This document shows, one piece after another, positions 26,056 through 33,702 of a stretch of 34,730 bases of DNA. Position 1 is the first letter of the stretch, and the number at the start of each line of letters is the position of its first letter. Source of the stretch: JAJDYQ01 sp942491945 (GTDB taxonomy: Bacteria; Pseudomonadota; Gammaproteobacteria; JAJDYQ01); NCBI GenBank assembly GCA_942491945.1, contig CALODD010000097.1:1-34730 (forward strand), in the 5' to 3' direction. The position numbers were made by a program, and so were the translations under genes. The notes beneath the pieces are model-generated. The model had not been told where the DNA came from. It searched no databases and was given only the letters and a program-made list of their open reading frames with translations.

Positions 26056-28674
26056 TTACTCTTTATCTACCAATGAATCACATGCCTGTTGACGTTCCTG
26101 CAAATTATTCAGCATTACCTCATACCAGTCGGCATAGCTTGTTCCCGGCCTGGCAAACGGCTTAATGATCTCAACCGCTCGCTGGATCGCCTCCAGACCA
26201 CCCGCCCGATCGCCGCTCTCCGAAAGACGAACCGATAGGTTATTCAAACTCGTAGCCAGATCAGGCCCGTAAGCCTCAAAGTTCTCTCTCGCAAATTGCT
26301 CGTAGATCTCAAGCGCTCGCTGGATCGTCTCCAGACCGCCCGCCCGATCGCCGCTCTCCGAAAGACGAACCGATAGGTTATTCAAACTCGTAGCCAGATT
26401 AGGCCCGTAGGCCGCAAAGTTCTCTCTCGCCAATTGCTCGTAGATCTCAACCGCTCGCTGGATCGCCTCCAGACCACCCGACCGATCGCCGCTCTCCGCA
26501 AGACGATTCGATAGGTTATTCAAACTCATAGCCAGATCAGGCCCATAGGCCGAAAAGTTCTCTCTCGCCAATTGCTCCCTGATCTCAACCGCTCGCTGGA
26601 TCGCCTCCAGACCACCCGCCCGATCGCCGCTCTCCGCAAGACGATTCGATAGGTTATTCAAACTCATAGCCAGATCAGGCCCATAGGCCGAAAAGTTCTC
26701 TCTCGCCAATTGCTCCCTGATCTCAACCGCTCGCTGGATCGCCTCCAGACCACCCGCCCGATCGCCGCTCTCCGCAAGACGATTCGATAGGTTATTCAAA
26801 CTCATAGCCAGATCAGGCCCATAGGCCGAAAAGTTCTCTCTCGCCAATTGCTCCCTGATCTCAACCGCTCGCTGGATCGCCTCCAGACCACCCGACCGAT
26901 CGCCGCTCTCCGCAAGACAAACCGACAGGTTATTCAAACTCATAGCCAGATCAGGCCCATAGGCCGAAAAGTTCTCCTCCGCTAACGCCTCTCTGATCTC
27001 TACTGATCTCCGGATCGCCTCCAGACCACCCGCCCGATCGCCGCTCTCCGCAAGACGATTCGATAGGTTATTCAAACTCATAGCCAGATCAGGCCCATAG
27101 GCCGAAAAGTTCTCCTCCGCTAACGCATCATAGATCTCTACTGATCTCCGGATCGCCGCCAGTCCGCCGGCTCGATCGCCAGTCTCTGCCAAATCAACCG
27201 ACAGGTTATTCAGGCTCGACGCCAGATCAGGCCCGTAGGACGCAAAGTTCTCCTCCGCTTTTTCCGTAAGGTCTTCAACCTGTTGTCGCCCAACCGCCAC
27301 GGTCAGTACAAACAGGTTTTTTTCAAGATAATAACGATTTAGCGGTGCAATGAACATGATACCGTCATAACCCTGTTGCTCTATGGCACTCGATAATGAC
27401 TGCACGACAGGGTCGGTTACAAATAATTTCAGGGTATAACTGGCATCATGACGTAGGCGAGCCAGTCGTTTTAATCGATTATCGATTTCTACTGCATCAG
27501 TATTGAGCGTGTGTAACTGGTATAACCAGCCATGCGCCTGATGTGAGTGCTTTTCGAATTCCTGATGCAATAGCTGCGCGGCCAGGATATCGGGTTCCAG
27601 TGAGGGTATTTGATGGTTTAGATAAAGACTGCTGCTACGAATTTTTGCCAGTGAGGGCAGTTTCTGTTTCGTCCCTACCTCACTTTCAATCAACGCCTGC
27701 AACAGCGCGTCGTCCAGTCCATGACTAATCGCGGCTAATGCACGCAATAACAGGACGCCTTCGATGTCTTCTTTACTCGACCCCTGCTTTTCCAGTTCAT
27801 TCGATAAACGTTGGCTTTCTCGCTCGACCAGTGCGGCGATGATCTGTGTACCACTGAGTGTAATGGCTGCCGGGTCATAAGATAAATTGAGCGCATAGGC
27901 CAGAATAAATAACGGCTTTCGATGATGTTCGCTACGTTGTAACCAGCTCATAATTGCCTCATCGTCCAATGGCAATGTATGACCTGATTGCTGAACCGTT
28001 TGTATTTTTTCCCAGCCATCACGTAACAGCGCGATCTGTTGCTGATAACCGGTTTCATCGTCAAGCATCGGTTTTAAAAGATGCTCACCGGCCACCGAAT
28101 CAATGGCCTGCTGGCTCATCGCATTGAGTGATGATGGGTTACGTCCGAGCAGCAGTATGCGAAGGCGTTTATCCGGCTCCGGCATATACGCAATATTTTC
28201 CAGCAACGTCTGTACCGTATCCTGACGCTCTTCTGGGTAATCAATAATTAACAACAGGCCGTTATCAGAAAAATCACTGGCGAATTGTGTTTGTTGTTTT
28301 CCCAGCTGACCAGCCCGCCAGCCTTTTTCTATCAGCTGTTCGGCAAATTCAAACGCCAGCCGTGTTTTACCAACCCCACCTTCACCATGTAACAGAAATA
28401 TACTGATCTTCGGCCCTGTTTCCGCCCATGCTGTCAGCGTTTGAAGTTCTTCATCTCGCCCGTACAGTGTTTCAGGTAAACGACTGCGCCAATGAAGCAT
28501 CGAGTCAATCGTATTGTGGGGTTCACTGCGCCAGGGAATCGTCAGGCCAGTTAGTGTCGCTTCGCCACCGGTATAATGAATAACATTTCCGTGTACATCA
28601 CCAGTGATAACGAGTCCCGAGTTGGTGTCCAGTACAATGCCACGAGAACTGGCTTTATTACCGCTATCCAGCAT
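26056..28674 (-). CDS. STAND (NLR-like) ATPase with N-terminal amyloid-like motif and eight TPR-like repeats
   Basis: This is an 872-residue protein. A short glycine/valine motif comes first (RGIVLDTNSGLVITGDVHGN, residues 11-30, then VIHY). The nucleotide-binding region follows: YGRDEEL near 71-77, Walker A GEGGVGKT (97-104), Walker B LLLIIDYPEE (140-149), and a helical/winged-helix part to about 480. The C-terminus is eight 46-residue repeats (encoded by 26155-27258), each about AxENFxAYGPDLAxSLNNLS then a LAESGDRxGGLEAI helix, like kinesin-light-chain TPRs. STAND proteins oligomerise when the repeats sense a trigger, and many bacterial ones defend against phages. It begins 2 bases after the stop of the small two-helix protein and shares its motif, so the two likely work together. 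Confidence 0.85.
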   Translation of the reverse strand: MLDSGNKASSRGIVLDTNSGLVITGDVHGNVIHYTGGEATLTGLTIPWRSEPHNTIDSMLHWRSRLPETLYGRDEELQTLTAWAETGPKISIFLLHGEGGVGKTRLAFEFAEQLIEKGWRAGQLGKQQTQFASDFSDNGLLLIIDYPEERQDTVQTLLENIAYMPEPDKRLRILLLGRNPSSLNAMSQQAIDSVAGEHLLKPMLDDETGYQQQIALLRDGWEKIQTVQQSGHTLPLDDEAIMSWLQRSEHHRKPLFILAYALNLSYDPAAITLSGTQIIAALVERESQRLSNELEKQGSSKEDIEGVLLLRALAAISHGLDDALLQALIESEVGTKQKLPSLAKIRSSSLYLNHQIPSLEPDILAAQLLHQEFEKHSHQAHGWLYQLHTLNTDAVEIDNRLKRLARLRHDASYTLKLFVTDPVVQSLSSAIEQQGYDGIMFIAPLNRYYLEKNLFVLTVAVGRQQVEDLTEKAEENFASYGPDLASSLNNLSVDLAETGDRAGGLAAIRRSVEIYDALAEENFSAYGPDLAMSLNNLSNRLAESGDRAGGLEAIRRSVEIREALAEENFSAYGPDLAMSLNNLSVCLAESGDRSGGLEAIQRAVEIREQLARENFSAYGPDLAMSLNNLSNRLAESGDRAGGLEAIQRAVEIREQLARENFSAYGPDLAMSLNNLSNRLAESGDRAGGLEAIQRAVEIREQLARENFSAYGPDLAMSLNNLSNRLAESGDRSGGLEAIQRAVEIYEQLARENFAAYGPNLATSLNNLSVRLSESGDRAGGLETIQRALEIYEQFARENFEAYGPDLATSLNNLSVRLSESGDRAGGLEAIQRAVEIIKPFARPGTSYADWYEVMLNNLQERQQACDSLVDKE
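26155..27258 (-). repeat. Eight tandem 138-bp repeats coding TPR-like units
   Basis: The repeats are exactly 138 bases (46 codons), from AEENF at 27258 to KPF at 26155. Units 4 and 5 encode identical proteins, unit 6 differs by two residues, and units 1, 7 and 8 are more diverged. Such near-identity is typical of recent duplication or concerted evolution. Homology here could also collapse or expand repeats in assembly. Confidence 0.92.
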
Positions 28675-28676
28675 CT

Positions 28677-29042
28677 TCAGGGCTTCCAGAACGCGGCATA
28701 AGTCGCCACCAGCAACGATAGTATGCCGGTAACCACAGAGATGAGTTGCAGCAAATTAGGCACTGAGAATACTGAAGATGCCTCTGGCGGGGTGATTCCA
28801 GAATTCGCATGAAATGTGACATCACCCTGCACATCACCACTGATGACCTGGCCGTTATTTTGCCCGATTACCACACCGCGATTGTTTGCCGATAGTACGG
28901 GGCGCTTCATGCGTAGTGCCAATAACCAGATCACAACAGATAGGACGAGCATTAATAGTGCAAGTCCGATGACTAACCAGTAATTTTCTGGCGCGAGTAA
29001 AAAATCACGAATTAAAGCCATCGTCCTAGCCTTGAGAATCAT
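28677..29042 (-). CDS. Small two-helix membrane protein with amyloid-like motif (putative STAND effector)
   Basis: This 121-residue protein has a membrane helix at about 22-44, then the motif NRGVVIGQNNGQVISGDVQG (54-73) followed by DVTFH, and a second helix at about 97-118. The motif matches residues 10-34 of the STAND protein at 12 of 25 positions, with conservative changes elsewhere. Its stop is 2 bases before the STAND start, so the two are co-translated. An internal ATG at 29021 (MALIRDF) has a better-placed AAGG ribosome site and may be the true start, giving 114 residues. I infer a membrane-acting effector triggered by templating from the STAND protein. No experiment supports this here. 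Confidence 0.7.
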   Translation of the reverse strand: MILKARTMALIRDFLLAPENYWLVIGLALLMLVLSVVIWLLALRMKRPVLSANNRGVVIGQNNGQVISGDVQGDVTFHANSGITPPEASSVFSVPNLLQLISVVTGILSLLVATYAAFWKP

Positions 29043-29119
29043 CCCTGTATTCTGATCAGCTCGATCGTATCACCCGCTAGTGGGCAGCCACAAGAATGTA
29101 TCAACAGAAAGGCAGATCC

Positions 29120-29151
29120 AACCATGAACCAAAACAGCATGGTTCATGGTT
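29120..29151. terminator. Hairpin after the thaumatin-like gene
   Basis: Arms AACCATGAACCA (29120-29131) and TGGTTCATGGTT (29140-29151) form a perfect 12-pair stem with an 8-base loop. It lies 7 bases past the thaumatin-like stop and 77 bases upstream of the two-helix gene. The T-run on the minus strand is weak. It separates the thaumatin-like transcript from the STAND pair. Confidence 0.55.
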
Positions 29152-29158
29152 GTTAGTT

Positions 29159-30859
29159 TTAGAATGCCGGTATCTGTATCGCCCGGCCTTTCCAGGCACC
29201 TTCTGTTGCGATTGACCATGTCTTGCAGTCGGCACTACTAGTTACGCGCGCTATGCAGCCCGTTTGCGGAATACTGAACTGGCAACTCTGTTTCACGCCA
29301 GTCTCTTTATTACTGGCATCCACCTGATAGATATTTGTACCACTAGCAGCTGCATAAATGTTTGTTGCTGGTGATGTAACTGCTGTCGTACAGGCCGTTC
29401 CCGCCGCATTACACTGATGAATTGCCAGATTATGACTCGCATCATTACCAATACTGATGGTGAGATCATCTTCCATGCCGCTCGGCGTTGCCGGCGTACA
29501 AGCTGTTACAGCAGGCGGGCTAATCCCAGCAATATTAATACTCTGACAAAGGTCGATTTGATAATTCACTTTATTCAGTGCATTAGTGGTTGCGCAGGTA
29601 AAGGTCGAATAAGGGTCATCGAACTGGAAGGAATAAGCCAGTGGGCATCCTTCTTTAACATTCTTCAGATTTGGCAGTATTTCCGTTGTCCAGGTTGTTG
29701 TTACCGCACCAGCAACAGCGGAGTCACCTTTAGCCATCAGCTGAGTCTTACCGCCAACTTTCCAGGATTCATAACCGCAACAGGTTTGTCCACTACTGGT
29801 TGTATTGGAATTAAAACAACTGCGGCCTGGGCCGGTATCTGTCATACCTGCCTGATTCTTACACAGGGCATAGGCATAGTTTGTCTGGTTATTACAATCC
29901 ACACCAAGATCGGCATTAATGTAACCCGAGGCATCTTTAACGGTTGATGGTGCTGCGCAAAATTGCGCATAGGTCCAGTAACCCAGACGATAACCACATT
30001 GCAATGTGGTCTTGCGATCCATCACGGTCTTCAATGTCTGACCACACACCTGTCCGGTTTTAGTACAGGCTTTGGTTGCTGAACAGGAATCCGCGCCAGC
30101 TGCGCGACAACGATAGGGGTTACTGGCATCGTAATTATTACTGATGTCGTCCACTGGATACATCGACATCGGCACATTGATACCATTAATGTATGAAACG
30201 TCATACCAGTCATTGTCATTCTTAAATGTGAATTCGAGTAATGAAGCAGGTGCTCCCTTGGTGTTATCACTCTGGCAATTACCATTTTCATCACAACCCA
30301 GCTTCGCGTAGAACTTGCCACTGGCAATCAGCGCGTTTGGATCAGAACTGTTCACTGGGATATCCAGCTTGAGGTTACCAATTGCTTTAGCAATCTTGCC
30401 TGATTTCGGCAGGTTATATTGCCAGTAACACTGTTTAATCCCTGTTGATACGGTTTGGCAGGTCTGACCTGATGCACAGTCGGTATCAGCATTACAGGTG
30501 CATTGCCCCCAAAGCGTACTACCCGTATCCGTCACTACGTTACCAGAAGGGCAAACGCTGGCATTCAGGCTGACATCACTTTGTTTGCTAACAGGTGCCG
30601 TCGATGAAGTTCCCGGAACACAGTAATGTGAATTTACATTCTTGCTGTAACACACATTACCTGTTGGGCAATCACTCTTCGCATCCGTCGAACTCGGGGA
30701 ACAGGGGATATTACTGGCATTAGAGCCAACCGAGTTCATCCACACGTCAAACGAACAATAATTATTAAAGGTTACTGTACGGCTGGTATTAGTAGCGAAT
30801 GCCAATGATGAAATGATCATCAGGCCGATTAATAGCAATACGCGATGAGACAGGCGCAT
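29159..30859 (-). CDS. Secreted thaumatin-family protein with a cysteine-rich insert
   Basis: This 566-residue protein has a signal peptide (about 1-22, ending FAFA-like ATNT). The thaumatin marks are an N-terminal strand VTFNNYCSFDVW, the DVSYINGINVPMSM stretch, and the C-terminal CPLAYSFQFDDPYSTFTC. Between the first strand and the rest lies a cysteine-rich insert (about 50-145) with CPTGNVCYS and CNADTDCASGQTC units like short disulfide knots. After the thaumatin body, a C-terminal domain of about 120 residues (from VTACTPAT) adds more cysteines. It would be exported and disulfide-rich. Bacterial thaumatins are rare and lack a proven role; wall binding or antifungal action is only a family idea. 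Confidence 0.85.
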   Translation of the reverse strand: MRLSHRVLLLIGLMIISSLAFATNTSRTVTFNNYCSFDVWMNSVGSNASNIPCSPSSTDAKSDCPTGNVCYSKNVNSHYCVPGTSSTAPVSKQSDVSLNASVCPSGNVVTDTGSTLWGQCTCNADTDCASGQTCQTVSTGIKQCYWQYNLPKSGKIAKAIGNLKLDIPVNSSDPNALIASGKFYAKLGCDENGNCQSDNTKGAPASLLEFTFKNDNDWYDVSYINGINVPMSMYPVDDISNNYDASNPYRCRAAGADSCSATKACTKTGQVCGQTLKTVMDRKTTLQCGYRLGYWTYAQFCAAPSTVKDASGYINADLGVDCNNQTNYAYALCKNQAGMTDTGPGRSCFNSNTTSSGQTCCGYESWKVGGKTQLMAKGDSAVAGAVTTTWTTEILPNLKNVKEGCPLAYSFQFDDPYSTFTCATTNALNKVNYQIDLCQSINIAGISPPAVTACTPATPSGMEDDLTISIGNDASHNLAIHQCNAAGTACTTAVTSPATNIYAAASGTNIYQVDASNKETGVKQSCQFSIPQTGCIARVTSSADCKTWSIATEGAWKGRAIQIPAF

Positions 30860-30890
30860 GATTTCCCCTAGTATTTATGAATTGATTATT

Positions 30891-30912
30891 ATTTTGTCTT
30901 ACTCGACAAAAT
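30891..30912. promoter_or_regulatory. Inverted repeat in the thaumatin-like gene promoter
   Basis: ATTTTGTC (30891-30898) and GACAAAAT (30905-30912) form a perfect 8-base dyad with a 6-base spacer, 31 bases before the start at 30859. A minus-strand TATATT that could serve as the -10 element adjoins it. It may be an operator. A GGGG ribosome site precedes the start codon. Confidence 0.4.
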
Positions 30913-30967
30913 ATAGCATATCCATAAATAATAACCGCTTATTTTTTAGAGGTACGTTTTACCAGCA

Positions 30968-31012
30968 CTCGCCCGCGATCTAATTATAAACAGCCCAGAG
31001 ACCGCGGGCGAG
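30968..31012. terminator. GC-rich inverted repeat after a truncated minus-strand gene
   Basis: CTCGCCCGCG (30968-30977) pairs with CGCGGGCGAG (31003-31012), 10 base pairs with a 25-base loop. It lies just past the stop at 31020 of the truncated gene and before the thaumatin-like promoter. No U-run follows, so termination is uncertain. Confidence 0.35.
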
Positions 31013-31019
31013 ATAATGA

Positions 31020-31131
31020 CTAATCATAGTAACGAATCGTAAAACCCCAGTGACCTCCATCATCCCAACGATTGCCATGATTCCACCAATGATTATTGAA
31101 TCGTCGAATTGGCTGCACATAATTGTACCCA
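31020..31131 (-). CDS. C-terminal fragment of a Trp/His/Gly-rich protein, cut at a chimeric join
   Basis: On the minus strand one frame gives YNYVQPIRRFNNHWWNHGNR then WDDGGHWGFTIRYYD and a stop at 31020-31022. The aromatic, strand-like composition is that of a small exported protein's end. The sequence upstream of about 31131 is foreign (aldo/keto reductase, GC-rich), so the N-terminus is missing. A longer frame running through from the reductase is accidental. Confidence 0.45.
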
Positions 31132-32111
31132 CCTGGGGGAGGCTCCAGTGCTTGCGGAGCCGCCGGAGGAGGGCCTCGTCACTGCCAAAAAGCATCTTGT
31201 GGTTGTACGCGTCCATGAATTTGGGGATTGGGACCCCTTCCGGGCAGGGGGTCGCAGTAGCGGCATCCGGTGCAGAGATCCTCGAAAGACCGGGTAAATC
31301 GGGTCTTGAGCTCTTCGACTCCGCGGCGAAGACGCGTTCAATGGTAATGTCCTCGACCGCCTGGGCTGCCTGGCGGATCTCTGGTAACTCCCCGAATCCG
31401 TGACGAGAACCGTGTTGATCTGCTCGTGCGCAAACAAGTGCAGCGCCGCTTCCACGATCGGGTTGATCCTCCCGCGTCTTGATGTATTCGAACGCTTTCG
31501 GGTTCTGGGGGATGAGCCCTCCTCCGAGTGGATTCATGACTGCGCAGCCCAGATTGCGGGCGGCTTCCAACGCTGGGCCGCGAAGGGGGAAGTTGTAGGC
31601 CGAGAAGCCGAAAAGAACGCCTTCGAAAACTTCGTCATCGAGCAGCGATCTGATCTCGTCTCCGGTGCAGATGGCTCGAGACGCAGATGTGCCGAACGAG
31701 CCCTTCCTCCTTGAGCTTTCGAGCGTCTGAATGATCCCGTGCGTCTTGCGCTGCTCCCAACTCTCCAAGGTGAGAACGCACCACACATGGTAGAAATCGA
31801 TCACGTCCACGTTCAGGCGCTTCCGTTGCTTTGCGATCTCTTTCCTTATCTGTTTCTCGGCGGACTTGAACGTTTTCGTGGAACAGAAAAAGGTAACTCC
31901 ACGCTTCAGTTCTCGCAGCCCTTCCCCCAAGACCTCCTCGCCCTTGACCCCGAAGTAGCCCGGTGCGGTGTCGAAATAGCTGATCCCCAGCCGGGCAGCC
32001 CACGACCATCGCGACACAGGCGTCGTGGTCGTCGACATCCTTGAAGCGCATGCCGCCGAACCCGACCAGTGAGACCTTCTTCCCCGTGTTGCCGAATTCC
32101 CGGTAGAGCAC
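31131..32111 (-). pseudogene. Aldo/keto reductase with ferredoxin-like C-terminus, broken by several frameshifts
   Basis: Read with frame corrections, the protein starts at GTG 32111 with MLYREFGNTGKKVSLVGFGG. It continues through GISYFDTAPGYFG, GEEVLGEGLRELK, VIDFYHVW and FSAYNFPLRG to NPLGGGLIPQ, and ends with a cysteine motif (DLCTGCRYCDPCPEGVPIP in corrected frames). This is an aldo/keto reductase with a C-terminal 4Fe-4S-type tail, of the kind common in anaerobes. At least six frame changes occur in under 1 kb (near 31998, 31722, 31673, 31465, 31397 and 31290), which suggests uncorrected sequence rather than natural decay. GC content and codon use differ from the core. The gene is cut at about 31131. 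Confidence 0.7.
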
Positions 32112-32640
32112 CTAGCCTCCTCTCGGACTTTCCCCGCGCTGCGTGGCGCAATCACCGTGTGGTTGCGCATTTAGGAGGTCAGTAGACCACACGGGTCGGG
32201 CCGCTTCAAGCCGTCGTCCATCCTGAGTCCGGTGGGTCGCGGACTTTACAGAGCCTCTCTCGGGCATAATGGTGAGGGCTCGTCCGACTCTGCAAGATCG
32301 AAGATGCCGACATGGAACGAAGCGGAGCGAGCGCGTCCGGGAACCCCGAAAGGCGTTCTCTGACAGGATGAACAGGATGGACAGGATAAATCTGTTGTTA
32401 GATCAAGTGCTGGGCCGACGCTGCCCTACGCACTCGCGTTCTTCGATTTCATTCGATCTTGGTATTGCATTAGCCCTATCCCGTCCATCCTGTAAATCCT
32501 GTCCAAAAAAAGCTCCGTGACCTTGCCTGGTCCGTTTTTCGGTTCCAGGCAGGGCTCTCTTCCAGTACCCGGCCGACCCGACGCCGCCGATGCGCCCTGA
32601 TCGGCGCAAGAGGAACTCGCGAACGATGACCGAGCCCGAA
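32112..32640. other. Foreign GC-rich intergenic stretch
   Basis: I see no complete gene here. It holds a 9-base inverted repeat CCGTGTGGT/ACCACACGG (32155-32163 and 32186-32194) just upstream of the reductase start, and two clusters of ACAGGAT repeats in opposite orientation. The open frames on both strands are compositional. Confidence 0.5.
32363..32387 (+). repeat. Direct ACAGGAT repeats, with an inverted cluster downstream
   Basis: ACAGGAT occurs three times at 9-base spacing (32363, 32372, 32381). Its complement ATCCTGT occurs twice at 32487 and 32496. The two clusters face each other about 96 bases apart and could pair. Such ACAGGATGAACAGGATGG elements are dispersed repeats that I associate with some anaerobic deltaproteobacteria and similar genomes. 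Confidence 0.6.
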
Positions 32641-32642
32641 GA

Positions 32643-32742
32643 ACGATCTCGACCCTCGAAGTTTCGCTTTTCGCGGTCTCCACCCTCGTCTACCTTGGAA
32701 CGGCGAGCGACCGGTACGCGGGCTGGATCGGCCAGATCTACT
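32643..32742 (+). pseudogene. Possible N-terminal fragment of a DUF72-like protein
   Basis: One plus-strand frame reads ISTLEVSLFAVSTLVYLGTA then SDRYAGWIGQIYSTER. The GT.S..Y.GW.G..Y pattern is like the start of DUF72 (TIM-barrel-like) proteins. No convincing start codon is seen, and the similarity stops at about 32742, where a receiver-domain coding sequence begins in a different frame. Confidence 0.3.
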
Positions 32743-32744
32743 CG

Positions 32745-33012
32745 ACGGAGCGTGGATGCCCTGGAGGCTTTCCGGCATAACCCCAATGCATTTGACCTGG
32801 TCATCACCGACATGACCATGCCCAACATGACCGGGGCGCAGCTGATTAAGGAAGTGATGGAGATAAGGCCGGATATGCCGACGATTCTATGTACCGGTTT
32901 CAGTGAAAAGATGTCGCCGGAAAAAGCCACTGTCCTGGGTATTAAAGGTTATTTGATGAAGCCGATCATCAAAAACGAACTGGCCGTCGAAATCCGTAAG
33001 GCACTGGCAGCC
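32745..33012 (+). CDS. C-terminal two-thirds of a response-regulator receiver domain (truncated)
   Basis: The translation gives SVDALEAF then FDLVITDMTMPNMTG, ILCTGFSEKM and GIKGYLMKPI, the phospho-acceptor aspartate (DLVITDMTMP), threonine/cysteine and lysine (MKP) parts of a receiver domain. The first strand with the acidic pair is missing, so the 5' end is lost at about 32745. It is probably the end of a hybrid histidine kinase. The stop is unclear: an open frame runs on to 33099 inside the opposite gene, which suggests a second join or error near 33012. Confidence 0.7.
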
Positions 33013-33697
33013 TGTGATGCGATCCTGTTACAAAGGCTATCTCAAAGTCTTTGGCCCAATCTCGGTACGGCGCGTGGTTCCAATCCTCGAAATACCTGAT
33101 GTATTCCTCCGGGTTGAACCTCGCGGCTGCCTTTATCTTGAACCAAAATCTATTTTTGAGATAGCTTCTAATTCTTTGTTGAAGCTCCCAGCGCTCTTCC
33201 GTCAGGGACTGTCCCCAGACCTGACTCGTCTTGTGGTCTGTCTTTTCGAAACCGGCCACGGCATAGATTTTCTTGGCGGCTGCCAGATAGTCGATGGTCC
33301 ACAGGAAGATCTTTTGATACCCATGCGTCCGGCAGAAGGCAACGCCCTTTTCAACCAGTGCCTGCCCGATGCCCAGCCCCCGGGCTGCCGGTTCCACCAG
33401 TAACCAGCGAAGTTGCGCAACTGCCTCCCCTGTATTTACGATCGCCATGGACCCCACGATGTCCGGGCCTGTTTCAGCGATCCACAGGTTCTCTTTTGAG
33501 GGGTCAAAATTTTCCGCAAAGGCGATCAGCGGTTTCCCGACATAGAGATCGAAGCTGTCGTCAAAACCGTATTCCTGCGCATATAAAACCCCATGGCGAT
33601 AGATGATATACCCAAAATCCCCGGGTTTCCGGGAACGAAAGGTTAGCGTGTCTGGCCGGTGCGGGGTCTTGTCAGGTGTGTTCTGGTTGTCTGCCAT
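32969..33697 (-). CDS. GNAT-family N-acetyltransferase with atypical C-terminus
   Basis: This is a 242-residue protein. Residues 20-165 match the GNAT domain often fused to MarR regulators: GDFGYIIYRHGVLYAQEYGF, FVGKP-like DLYVGKPLIAFAENF, LRWLLVEPAARGLGIGQALV (acetyl-CoA site R/QxxGxG/A) and AAKKIYAVAGFEKTDHK. The usual family end, TEERWEL, is reached at about residue 172. The remaining 70 residues (RFNPEEYIRYFEDWNHAPYR and on) look unlike the family and overlap the receiver-domain frame, so they may be the product of a join near 33012. It starts 5 bases after the acyl-CoA ligase stop, in one operon. Substrate unknown. Confidence 0.7.
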   Translation of the reverse strand: MADNQNTPDKTPHRPDTLTFRSRKPGDFGYIIYRHGVLYAQEYGFDDSFDLYVGKPLIAFAENFDPSKENLWIAETGPDIVGSMAIVNTGEAVAQLRWLLVEPAARGLGIGQALVEKGVAFCRTHGYQKIFLWTIDYLAAAKKIYAVAGFEKTDHKTSQVWGQSLTEERWELQQRIRSYLKNRFWFKIKAAARFNPEEYIRYFEDWNHAPYRDWAKDFEIAFVTGSHHRLPVPYGFRRPVRF

Positions 33698-33702
33698 GCC
33701 TG

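Noticed and set aside
26155..27258. Tandem repeats as a CRISPR or satellite array
   Set aside because: The period is 138 bases, in frame, without spacers, and encodes TPR-like units within one long protein.
30980..32170. A single 396-residue aldo/keto reductase gene
   Set aside because: The frame runs across a chimeric join and through several frameshifts. Both ends of that translation lack family likeness.
32403..32930. Minus-strand open frames in 32.4 to 32.9 kb
   Set aside because: Arg/Ser/Gly-rich translations over a GC-rich, repeat-bearing spacer and over the receiver fragment. No recognisable motif.
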